DNA from: Massilia eburnea
Lineage (GTDB): Bacteria; Pseudomonadota; Gammaproteobacteria; Burkholderiales; Burkholderiaceae_D
Reading direction: 5' to 3'
DNA: 64,000 nucleotides
Assembly (NCBI RefSeq): GCF_009720745.1
Contig: NZ_WNKX01000017.1
Coordinates: 62,001 to 126,000 of the forward strand
Below the pieces are notes generated by a model. That model saw only the letters and a list, made by a program, of their open reading frames with translations, had not been told where the DNA came from and ran no database searches. This document shows, piece by piece, positions 7,331 through 19,636 of the stretch. Numbering within the stretch: the stretch's first letter is position 1; every line of letters starts with the position of its first letter. The position numbers were made by a program, and so were the translations under genes.

Positions 7331-8786
7331 GGAGGACGGAGCTGCCCATCAGGTACTCATCTACAGCACGGGCGCACTGGCGGCCTTCGCGGATCGCCCA
7401 TACCACCAGCGACTGGCCGCGGCGCATGTCGCCTGCTGCGAACACGCCTGGCTTGCTGGTCTTGTAGCTGCTGTCGCCTTCGGTTGCCGCGCGGACGTTG
7501 CCGCGTGCATCCTTGTCGACGCTGAACGCGTCCAGCACCTGCGCCACTGGCGAAACGAAGCCCATAGCCAGCAGCACCAGGTCGGCCTTCACTTCGAATT
7601 CGGAGCCTGGCACTTCGGCCATCTTGCCGTCTTTCCATTCGACGCGGCAGGCGATCAGCTTTTCAACTTTGCCGTTCTTGCCTTCGAAGCGCTTGGTCGC
7701 AACAGCCCAGTCACGCTCGCAGCCTTCTTCATGCGAAGAGGAGGTGCGCAGCTTGGTCGGCCAGTACGGCCATACCAGCGGCTTGTTTTCCTGCTCCGGC
7801 GGCATTGGCATCAGTTCGAACTGGGTGACGCTGGCGGCGCCGTGACGGTTCGAGGTGCCGACGCAGTCGGAGCCGGTATCGCCGCCGCCGATAACGACCA
7901 CGTGCTTGCCGGTGGCCTTTATCTGGTCCTTGATCTTGTCGCCGGCGTTGACCTTGTTCTGCTGCGGCAGGAAGTCCATCGCGAAGTGGACGCCTTTCAA
8001 CTCACGGCCTGGCACTGGCAGGTCACGCGGGGCCTCCGCGCCGCCGGCCATCACCACGGCGTCGAAGTCCTTTTCCAGGTCTTCCGGGAAGATGGTTTCC
8101 TTGGAGCCGTTGGCCACGGTCGCCGGGAAATCCTTGCCGATCAGGACGGAGGTGCGGAACTTCACGCCTTCCGCTTCCATCTGTTCGACGCGGCGGTCGA
8201 TGTGGTGCTTCTCCATCTTGAAGTCAGGGATGCCGTAGCGCAGCAGGCCGCCGATGCGGTCGGCCTTTTCGAACACGGTCACGTCGTGGCCGACGCGCGC
8301 CAGCTGCTGCGCAGCGGCCAGGCCTGCAGGGCCGGAACCGACGATCGCGACCTTCTTGCCGGTCTTGACGTCCGAAATCTGGGGCACGACCCAGCCGTGC
8401 TCCCAGCCTTCGTCGATGATCTTGTGTTCGATCGACTTGATACCGACTGGCAGCTCGTGAATGCCCAAGGTGCAGGCGCTCTCGCAAGGCGCTGGGCAAA
8501 TGCGGCCCGTGAACTCTGGGAAGTTGTTGGTCGAGTGCAGCACGTTCAGCGCTTCGCGGTAGTGCCCGCGGTACACCAGGTCATTCCAGTCCGGGATGAT
8601 GTTGTTGACCGGGCAGCCCGAATTGCAGAACGGGATGCCGCAATCCATGCAGCGTGCGCCCTGCACCTTGGCCTGGTCGTGGCTCAGGTGAATGACGAAC
8701 TCTTTGTAGTTCTTGAGGCGAGCCTCTGGTGCCAGGTAGCCCTCTTCCTGGCGCTGGAATTCCATGAAACCGGTGATCTTACCCAT
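7323..8786 (-). CDS. gltD: Glutamate synthase [NADPH] small subunit
   Basis: A 487-residue protein of full family length. Cysteines C46, C49, C54, C58 (CMDCGIPFCNSGC) and C97, C101, C105 (CPAPCESAC) bind the N-terminal Fe-S clusters. An FAD site GSGPAG lies at 150-155 and an NADPH site VVVIGGGDTGSD near 290-302. It takes electrons from NADPH and passes them through FAD and Fe-S centres to the large subunit, which makes two glutamates from glutamine and 2-oxoglutarate in the GS-GOGAT route of ammonia assimilation. It starts 15 bases after gltB on the same strand, the usual gltB-gltD operon order. Confidence 0.97.
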   Translation of the reverse strand: MGKITGFMEFQRQEEGYLAPEARLKNYKEFVIHLSHDQAKVQGARCMDCGIPFCNSGCPVNNIIPDWNDLVYRGHYREALNVLHSTNNFPEFTGRICPAPCESACTLGIHELPVGIKSIEHKIIDEGWEHGWVVPQISDVKTGKKVAIVGSGPAGLAAAQQLARVGHDVTVFEKADRIGGLLRYGIPDFKMEKHHIDRRVEQMEAEGVKFRTSVLIGKDFPATVANGSKETIFPEDLEKDFDAVVMAGGAEAPRDLPVPGRELKGVHFAMDFLPQQNKVNAGDKIKDQIKATGKHVVVIGGGDTGSDCVGTSNRHGAASVTQFELMPMPPEQENKPLVWPYWPTKLRTSSSHEEGCERDWAVATKRFEGKNGKVEKLIACRVEWKDGKMAEVPGSEFEVKADLVLLAMGFVSPVAQVLDAFSVDKDARGNVRAATEGDSSYKTSKPGVFAAGDMRRGQSLVVWAIREGRQCARAVDEYLMGSSVLPR

Positions 8787-8801
8787 TTTGATGATCCTCT
8801 C

Positions 8802-13523
<4,722 letters not shown>

Positions 13524-13663
13524 GCGATTCTCCGCTGAATTTTTGGTCACGAAAATCCAGAGTAATGCAGTGCACAAATTCGCGCAAGAAAAACAATTAG
13601 GGTCGGAGTCGGATTAAATGGGAGACAGTCGCTCAGAAATTTAATTGGGGACAGAGTGACGCT

Positions 13664-13770
13664 TAAACCCGGTAAACCTGGGTACGACCCAAGGGTCGGA
13701 CCCTTTCTCCTGCAGACGTCGCGTCATCGAGGGTCAGACCCTTGGGTCTGACCCAGGTTTACAGGGTTTA
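13664..13770. repeat. Large REP-type inverted repeat, 41-base arms
   Basis: Arms 13664-13704 and 13730-13770 are reverse complements at 37 of 41 positions, with a 25-base spacer. Within the right arm, 13731-13754 is itself a perfect palindrome, GGGTCAGACCC-TT-GGGTCTGACCC. The stop codon of the transposase gene lies inside this palindrome and its last dozen codons are repeat-derived. Confidence 0.8.
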
Positions 13771-14447
13771 GCGGGCCGCCCCCGCTTGGCTGGCAGCACC
13801 TGCCGTTTCATGCGCCGCTCCAGCTCAGCCTTCCACTTGTCGCTGCCCAATGGCCAGCCTTTCAGCGCCGCCGATTCGATCGCCCTGGTCTCCGCCCCCC
13901 CCAGCCCCTGCGCCGCCAGTTCTATATAGGCAGCCTCCCGCTGGAACGGCGTATTCCCCAGCCCCCAATACAGCGGATGGTCGGTCACAGCCCCATCCGG
14001 CCGGATCCCCGCATGGTGCGGATAGCTCGACCACTGATATTGTTCCGGCCCCTCCGCCAAGCGTGCCCGCACTGCCGCAAATTCGATATATTTAGAACAG
14101 GAAATAAAGAAGCGCTCAGCCTCAATGACCGAGGTCTTATAGCGTCCCTGCCACAAAGTCCCCGCACGAGAGTACTTCTGATTGAAATAAGGGACATAGT
14201 GCCGCCCGATCCACTGCATCATGCCGCCCAGCCCTTCTTCATCGCTGGGAGACGCCAAAAGATGCAATTCCCCCGGCAAAAGGGTATAGGCGTGGACGGA
14301 AACCTTGTATTGGCGCGCGGCAGCGCGCATCCAGGTGATAAAACTGCTGAAATCTTCATCATCCAGGAAGACTTGCTGGCCGTTCAGGCCGCGCTGGATG
14401 ATGTAATGAGGCTGGTTGGGAACAACGAGTCGGGGCAAACGTGCCAT
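13734..14447 (-). CDS. REP-associated tyrosine transposase-like protein (Y1_Tnp), HUH motif altered
   Basis: A 237-residue IS200/RAYT-type protein: LPRLVVPNQPHYIIQRG N-terminus, WQGRYKTSVIEAE centre, Y120 in YIEFAAVRARL, and WSSYPHHAG. These proteins normally nick and join single-stranded REP DNA using an HxH metal site and one tyrosine. Here the segment usually reading PNHVHLL is LLPGELHLL (residues 57-64), so the first His is Glu60 and only His62 remains; the catalytic Tyr is kept. The ATG follows directly on the T-tract of a terminator hairpin, leaving no real ribosome site. The C-terminus (CKPGSDPRV) is encoded by the REP palindrome. It may be inactive, domesticated or a variant with changed metal ligands. 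Confidence 0.82.
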   Translation of the reverse strand: MARLPRLVVPNQPHYIIQRGLNGQQVFLDDEDFSSFITWMRAAARQYKVSVHAYTLLPGELHLLASPSDEEGLGGMMQWIGRHYVPYFNQKYSRAGTLWQGRYKTSVIEAERFFISCSKYIEFAAVRARLAEGPEQYQWSSYPHHAGIRPDGAVTDHPLYWGLGNTPFQREAAYIELAAQGLGGAETRAIESAALKGWPLGSDKWKAELERRMKRQVLPAKRGRPAKPCKPGSDPRV

Positions 14448-14488
14448 AAAAACAAAAAGGGTAGGATCGGGAAACCCCGATTCTACCC
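14448..14488 (-). terminator. Intrinsic terminator after the helicase-kinase-regulator operon
   Basis: Read on the minus strand, a 13-bp stem (one G-T wobble, 4-base loop; 14459-14488) is followed at once by TTTTTGTTTTT (14448-14458). It lies 22 bases past the response-regulator stop and is the best intrinsic terminator in the window. The ATG of the RAYT gene follows the T-run immediately, so the hairpin is probably also the 5' REP of that element. Confidence 0.8.
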
Positions 14489-14510
14489 AGATTGCGTGAC
14501 TCTGTCCCTT

Positions 14511-15191
14511 TTAAGAGAGGTTGAAGCTGGCGGACAGGCTATAGCCCTCGCCATAGGCCGAACGCAGGGGTAAATCCTGGCCCAGGCCGCTACGAGCTTT
14601 TTTGCGTAAACGATACACCAGCATGTCGACACGGCGGCCGGCGTCCGGGTCGTCGCCGCCGATACCGGCCACGATCACCTGCCGTGGAACCGGACGGGTG
14701 TTAATGGTCAACAGGTGCAGGAAATTGCACTCTTTCTCGGTCAGGGTAATCGCCTGGCCCTGCAATTCCAGCTGGCGAGCGGAAACCTTCAGGGTCCACT
14801 TGCTCGGCACAGGAATCGCTTCCTGCGGACCGACGCGGCGGTCCAACGCTTCGATATGGGCAGCCAGTTCCGGGAATTTGATCGGCTTGGTCAGGTAATG
14901 GTCCGCACCGAGGCGCAGGCCCATGATGCGGGAGTCGAAAGCCACTCGGCCGGTCAGCACAAGTAGCCCAATCTGCGGATACAGCTGTCGCATGCGCGGG
15001 ATGACATTGAAACCATCCTCATCCGGTAAGCCCAGGTCGAGCACTACTACGCCCACGGTGCCCTGGGAGAGGGCGGACCACATTTCCTGGGCGTTATTCG
15101 TCGTATGAACTACATGGCCAAGCTCAGCCAGGAAATCCGCCATCTCTTCGGCGTATTCCAGGTTGTCTTCCACAATCAGTATTTGCGTCAT
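14511..15191 (-). CDS. OmpR/PhoB-family response regulator
   Basis: A 226-residue protein from the ATG at 15191 (MTQILIVEDN); an ATG six codons upstream (15209) is also possible and neither has a strong ribosome site. The receiver domain has the acidic pair E8/D9, phospho-acceptor D52 in VVVLDLGLPDEDG and K102 in YLTKP. The C-terminal winged helix (about residues 130-222, ITLTEKECNFLHLL, RRVDMLVYRLRKKAR, LPLRSAYGEGYSL) binds DNA. It lies 87 bases downstream of the PAS histidine kinase on the same strand, so they are very probably partners. Target genes are not evident from the sequence. Confidence 0.9.
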   Translation of the reverse strand: MTQILIVEDNLEYAEEMADFLAELGHVVHTTNNAQEMWSALSQGTVGVVVLDLGLPDEDGFNVIPRMRQLYPQIGLLVLTGRVAFDSRIMGLRLGADHYLTKPIKFPELAAHIEALDRRVGPQEAIPVPSKWTLKVSARQLELQGQAITLTEKECNFLHLLTINTRPVPRQVIVAGIGGDDPDAGRRVDMLVYRLRKKARSGLGQDLPLRSAYGEGYSLSASFNLS

Positions 15192-15278
15192 TGATGCGCC
15201 ATTTTCCATTCTGTCGCAAGCCGGGGTTTAGGGCTTGCGTCAAAGAATTATCACCATGTGTCACGGGCTGCGCAACCC

Positions 15279-16310
15279 TTAAGCAGCGATAGGGAGCCAA
15301 ATCCGAAATTTCTTGCCGCTTTCAGGCAAATTTTCCACAGATAGGGTGCCGCCGTGAACTTCCACAACATTCTTGGCCATGTATAAGCCGAGGCCGGAAC
15401 CGGCTTGCCCTGCGGCAGCCTTGCCTCGGTAACCCTTGTCGAAGAGTTTGCCTAGCTCATCATCCGGAACGTGGGCGCCGCGATCAATCACGAGGAGTTC
15501 TACTCCACCTTCGCTGGCCTTCCTACCCTGTAATTCTATCGCAACGTTATCATTTGTGTACTTGAGGGCATTATCTAAAAGGATGTCCAGACACAAACGC
15601 ATGCCTTGCGGGTCGCAGCGCATCCATTGCGGCAAGCCTTCGGCGCGTACGGTGATGCCGGCGCGGCGCTGGCGCGCTTGCTCGGCGGCCGTTTCCAACA
15701 AGGCCTCCGGCGAGATTTCGTCGGGCTGGCGCTTGCGGCCAATGCTGGCCAGGCGCTCGGGGCTCAGGTATTCGTTGATCAGTTCCAGCAGGCGGTCGAC
15801 CGCGGTCTGGATCTTGCGGTAGCGCTTCCTGGTGTTGTCGTCGGCGTTCTGCGACGTCATTTCCAGGCGCTGGATGGCGCCGTCGATGGTCGAGAGCGGC
15901 GTGCGGAATTCGTGCGACACCATGGAAGCGAATTTCTTTTGCTGCTTTTCGCGTTCGATGCGCTCGCGGATGTCGCGCACGGTGCCGACCAGGCGCAGCA
16001 CGCCGCTGTCGACATCGGTCACCAGCGTCGATTCGATTTCCACCGGGATCATCACGCCGTCGCGGCCCTCCAGCTCGGCTTCGCGCACGGTGTGGCGGCG
16101 CGTGGTGTCGCCGGAGGTGAAGGCTTCCAGCCGCTCCGCCAGATCGGCCATCAGGCTTTCGGACACTTGCCTGGCGCGCTCAGGCACATAGCCGATCAGC
16201 TTTTCGGCGGAAGGACTGACATACAGGATCTGGCCACTATCGCAGTCCAGCATCCAATGTACGTCGCTACTGTGGTCCAGGATCTGGCGATAGTGTTCAG
16301 CACTCAGCAT
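15279..16310 (-). CDS. PAS-domain sensor histidine kinase
   Basis: A 343-residue protein without membrane helices, so the signal is sensed in the cytoplasm. Residues 5-115 form a PAS/PAC domain (DVHWMLDCDSGQILYVSPSAEKLIGY; TVRDIRERIEREK). The dimerisation domain follows with phospho-acceptor H133 in MVSHEFRTPL, then the ATP-binding domain with an N box (LDILLDNALKYTND), a degenerate G1 box (VIDRGAHVPDDE, where DxGxG would be usual) and G2 GSGLGLYMAKNVVEVHGG. It starts 10 bases after the SNF2 helicase stop and precedes the response regulator. The unusual G1 box (DRGAHV) may affect nucleotide binding. Confidence 0.9.
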   Translation of the reverse strand: MLSAEHYRQILDHSSDVHWMLDCDSGQILYVSPSAEKLIGYVPERARQVSESLMADLAERLEAFTSGDTTRRHTVREAELEGRDGVMIPVEIESTLVTDVDSGVLRLVGTVRDIRERIEREKQQKKFASMVSHEFRTPLSTIDGAIQRLEMTSQNADDNTRKRYRKIQTAVDRLLELINEYLSPERLASIGRKRQPDEISPEALLETAAEQARQRRAGITVRAEGLPQWMRCDPQGMRLCLDILLDNALKYTNDNVAIELQGRKASEGGVELLVIDRGAHVPDDELGKLFDKGYRGKAAAGQAGSGLGLYMAKNVVEVHGGTLSVENLPESGKKFRIWLPIAA

Positions 16311-16320
16311 GGGGCAATCC

Positions 16321-19300
16321 TTAGTCCTGCAAAGGGGCGAAGATTTGTTGCAGGTCTTCCTGTGTCAGCGCCATCTTCTGCGATTCGCCTTCGGCCAGCA
16401 CGGATTGCGCCAGGTCCGATTTTTTCTGCTGCAGCAGCTGGATCTTTTCTTCCAGCGTGCCCTTGGCGATCAGCTTGTAGACGAACACCGGCTTGTCCTG
16501 GCCGATACGCCAGGCGCGGTCGGTGGCCTGGTTCTCGGCGGCCGGGTTCCACCATGGATCGTAATGGATCACGGTGTCCGCGGCGGTCAGGTTCAGGCCC
16601 ACGCCGCCGGCTTTCAGCGAGATCAGGAAGATCGGCACCGCGCCTTGCTGGAAGGCCGCTACCTGGGCGCCGCGGTCGCGGGTTTCGCCGGTCAGGATGG
16701 CGTACGGAATGTCGCGCGCTTCCAGCTCTTCCTCGATCAGCTCCAGCATGGAAGTGAACTGCGAGAACACCAGGATCTTGCGCTTCTCTTCCAGCAGGTC
16801 TTCCACCATCTGCATCAGGTCGACCAGCTTGGCCGAACCAGTGGATGCGGCCTTCTTGGTCGTCTTCACCAGGCGCGGGTCGCAGCAGACCTGGCGCAGC
16901 TTGAGCAGCGCTTCCAGGATCACGATCTGGGAGCGGGCCACGCCCTTGCGGTCGATCTCTTCGCGCACTTTCTGGTCCATCGCCAGGCGCACGGTTTCGT
17001 ACAGGTCGCGCTGGGCGCCGGACAGTTCGACTTTGCGCACCATTTCGGTTTTCGGCGGCAGTTCTTTGGCCACGCTGTCCTTGGTACGACGCACCAGGAA
17101 GGGCTTGATGCGGCGGTTCAGCAGCTGGCGGCGCTGCGGGTCGTCCTGGCGCTCGATCGGGTGGCGGAAATTGCTGTTGAAGGTCTTCTCGTCGCCGAGC
17201 AGGCCAGGCAGCAGGAAGTGGAATTGCGACCACAGTTCGCCCAGGTGGTTTTCCAGCGGCGTGCCGGACAGGCAAAGGCGGTGGCGTGCGCGCAGCAGGC
17301 CGGCGCTCTGGGCTGCCTTGGAGCGGGTGTTCTTGATGTAGTGCGACTCGTCCAGGATGACCAGGTGGAAGTCGTGCTCGCGCAGCTTTTCTTCATCGCG
17401 CGGCAGCAGGGCGTAGGTGGTCAGCACCAGGTCGACTTTCGGAATCTCGTCGAACAGCTCGGCGCGGTCCTTGCCTTGCAACAGCAGCACTTTCAGGCCG
17501 GGGGCGAAGCGGGCGGCTTCATCCTGCCAGTTGTTCATCAGGCTGGTTGGCGCGATGACCAGGGCCGGGTGATCGAGGCGGCCGGCTTCCTTCTCCACCA
17601 GGATGTGGGCGATGGTTTGCACCGTCTTGCCGAGGCCCATATCGTCGGCCAGGATGCCGCCGAAATTGTACTCGCGCAGGAACTGCATCCAGCTCAGGCC
17701 GTCAGTCTGGTAATCGCGCAAGGTAGCGCGCAGGCCGGCCGGGGTCGGCACGCGCTTGACCGAGGAGAACTGGTTGAGCTTGCGGCCCATCTCGCGCAGC
17801 TCTTCGCCGCCGGTCCACTGGAAGTCGACATTGCGCGCCAGCTCATCCAGGCGCGCCGCGTCCAGCGAAGACATGCGCACCGAGTGGCGGATCTTTTCGC
17901 TGAAGTAGAGCTCGCCAATCGTGGCGAGGATAGGGCGCAGGCGGTTCCAAGGCAGGGCCACCCGGGTGCCATCCGGCAGGGCGGCCAGCATCTGGTCCGA
18001 CTCGCCGTGCACGGCCAGCGCTTTCGGGCTGAAGTCGTTCGGGAAGTTACGGATCATCTGCACCAGCACCGGCAGCAGCGGCACGCGCTCGCCATTCACG
18101 GTGATGCCCAACTCAAGGTCGAACCAGGCATTGCCGTTCTCGGTCGTTTCTTCCTCCACTTCGGCGTACCAGTCCTCGACCGCCACCATATCGTAGCGGT
18201 ACTTCGGCGATTTTTCGACGCGCCAGCCGGCGGCAAGCAGCTCGTCAATGCCGGACTCGGCAAAGCGGATCCAGTCGGCCTGGTTGGCCAGCAGCAGGCC
18301 GCCGCGTACGCTCGACAGCGGCAGGGCGGTCGGCTTCTTGAAGCCGAGCTGGGTCAGGGTGTCCAGCGCAGCCGCCTCGGCCGCTTCATCGCGCTGGATG
18401 ATCTCGGTCACGTCGCCACGCTGGCGTACCACGCGCTGCGATGGGTCGAAGGACACGCGCTCGCCATCGTAGTCATAGGACAGCACCGCATAGTCGTTCC
18501 AGCGCTGCAGCGTGCCATCGGCCAGCTGGGCGGAATCGAGCACGAGAATCGGGCGCGGCTTGACGTCGGTGCGCACGCGCTGCGGCAGCGGCTGCGGCAG
18601 CGGCATCAGCTGCTGCAAACCATGCGCCAGCAACAGCTGCGACACACGCATCTTATCGTTCGGCATCAGCAGCGGCGCCTGCGCCACCAGGGCTTGCAGG
18701 TCAGCCAGCGGAATCGTCGTGCCGCCCTGGTTCAGCTGCAGCACGCCAGTCGACAGGTTATCGATGTACCACGGCGGTTCGGTCGGCAGCATGTAGTCGA
18801 TCTGGTCCGCGCCGTGATGCTTGGCCCCTTCCGGCACGTCGACTTGCCACCCCAGGCGCAGGCCTTTACCTTCTTCACGCCAGGCCAGGCTGGCGTTGCG
18901 CATATTGCCCGCCTTCATCGGGTAGACCAGGCCATTGCCGACGTCGGACCAGGAATTGGCCCACAGCAGTTTGTCTTGTTCCGACAACATTTGCAGAAGT
19001 GCAGCGCCGATCTTGCCGCGCGGTTCAGTTGCGCTGCCGGTCTGCGAGTTGGGACCGCTGCGCATGGCCACGAAGAAGCGCACCAGGTCTTCATCGCCCG
19101 GGGCCAGGAACGCGGGCGGGGCGGAGAGCAGGGAGAACACTTCGCTGACCGGGCTGGCCGCGGCCACGTCGCCGTTGGGCTTCAGGCGCGCCTTGTAAAG
19201 GCAGAGCGCAACATGGCGCCCGCCGCTGGTGGGCGCCAGCACGTAAATCAGTTTGTAGTTAGTCTGTTTCGGGTCGATTTCGACCGGGGCCAGTTTAGGC

Positions 19301-19440
19301 TTGGGATGCGCGGCTGCATCCACCCTCTGCAACCACGTCGCCACAGCATAGGGAAGCTGGTTGGGCGGCACGGCAGGTGCGGGGGCCGGTGCGACTGGAG
19401 TTTCGCGGGCTTCGTCGCGGGTAATATCCATTGGGCGCAT
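16321..19440 (-). CDS. SNF2-family DEAD/DEAH-box ATPase (helicase-like)
   Basis: A 1039-residue protein. The Pro/Ala-rich start is followed by about 550 residues of family-specific N-terminal region. The two-lobed SNF2 motor comes next: motif I DDMGLGKTVQT near residue 595, motif II DESHYIKN near 695, motif III LSGTPLENHLGELWS, and in lobe 2 LVFSQFTSMLELIEEEL, LKAGGVGLNLTAADTVIHYDPWWNPA and motif VI DRAWRIGQ near 975. Such bacterial proteins translocate on duplex DNA and are linked to transcription recycling (RapA-like) or repair; the exact role is not known. It heads a probable operon with the kinase and regulator. ATG 19440 is used; a second ATG three codons on is possible. Confidence 0.9.
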   Translation of the reverse strand: MRPMDITRDEARETPVAPAPAPAVPPNQLPYAVATWLQRVDAAAHPKPKLAPVEIDPKQTNYKLIYVLAPTSGGRHVALCLYKARLKPNGDVAAASPVSEVFSLLSAPPAFLAPGDEDLVRFFVAMRSGPNSQTGSATEPRGKIGAALLQMLSEQDKLLWANSWSDVGNGLVYPMKAGNMRNASLAWREEGKGLRLGWQVDVPEGAKHHGADQIDYMLPTEPPWYIDNLSTGVLQLNQGGTTIPLADLQALVAQAPLLMPNDKMRVSQLLLAHGLQQLMPLPQPLPQRVRTDVKPRPILVLDSAQLADGTLQRWNDYAVLSYDYDGERVSFDPSQRVVRQRGDVTEIIQRDEAAEAAALDTLTQLGFKKPTALPLSSVRGGLLLANQADWIRFAESGIDELLAAGWRVEKSPKYRYDMVAVEDWYAEVEEETTENGNAWFDLELGITVNGERVPLLPVLVQMIRNFPNDFSPKALAVHGESDQMLAALPDGTRVALPWNRLRPILATIGELYFSEKIRHSVRMSSLDAARLDELARNVDFQWTGGEELREMGRKLNQFSSVKRVPTPAGLRATLRDYQTDGLSWMQFLREYNFGGILADDMGLGKTVQTIAHILVEKEAGRLDHPALVIAPTSLMNNWQDEAARFAPGLKVLLLQGKDRAELFDEIPKVDLVLTTYALLPRDEEKLREHDFHLVILDESHYIKNTRSKAAQSAGLLRARHRLCLSGTPLENHLGELWSQFHFLLPGLLGDEKTFNSNFRHPIERQDDPQRRQLLNRRIKPFLVRRTKDSVAKELPPKTEMVRKVELSGAQRDLYETVRLAMDQKVREEIDRKGVARSQIVILEALLKLRQVCCDPRLVKTTKKAASTGSAKLVDLMQMVEDLLEEKRKILVFSQFTSMLELIEEELEARDIPYAILTGETRDRGAQVAAFQQGAVPIFLISLKAGGVGLNLTAADTVIHYDPWWNPAAENQATDRAWRIGQDKPVFVYKLIAKGTLEEKIQLLQQKKSDLAQSVLAEGESQKMALTQEDLQQIFAPLQD

Positions 19441-19636
19441 TCTTTTAAATCAGCGGTTCAAAAACAGCAACATGCAATATTATCCGCCTTCCACAGTTTC
19501 GTGTTTGTGAAAATCCTAACTTAGTGCAACTAGCGGCAAGGCGGACAACATTAACTAATTAATAATAATCGATTCTGTGGCGGGTTGGCGATGCGGCGTT
19601 GTATGATTTCGGCCTTCACAGTTTGGAAACACCGTC

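Larger units (their letters stand above)
13648..14508. mobile_element. RAYT (REP-associated tyrosine transposase) element with terminal inverted repeats
   Basis: The ends carry a 15-base inverted repeat, GGGACAGAGTGACGC at 13648-13662 and its complement at 14494-14508 (14 of 15 identical). Between them lie a large REP-type palindrome (13664-13770), the transposase-like gene and a second hairpin (14459-14488). This matches the known plan of a RAYT gene flanked by REP hairpins. A further imperfect copy of the end motif (GGGAGACAGTC, near 13619) lies just outside the left end. The element sits between gltB and the response regulator, both transcribed on the minus strand. Confidence 0.7.

Noticed and set aside
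16309..19524. Open frame of 1071 codons on the plus strand
   Set aside because: Antisense shadow of the SNF2 ATPase, which has all motor motifs.
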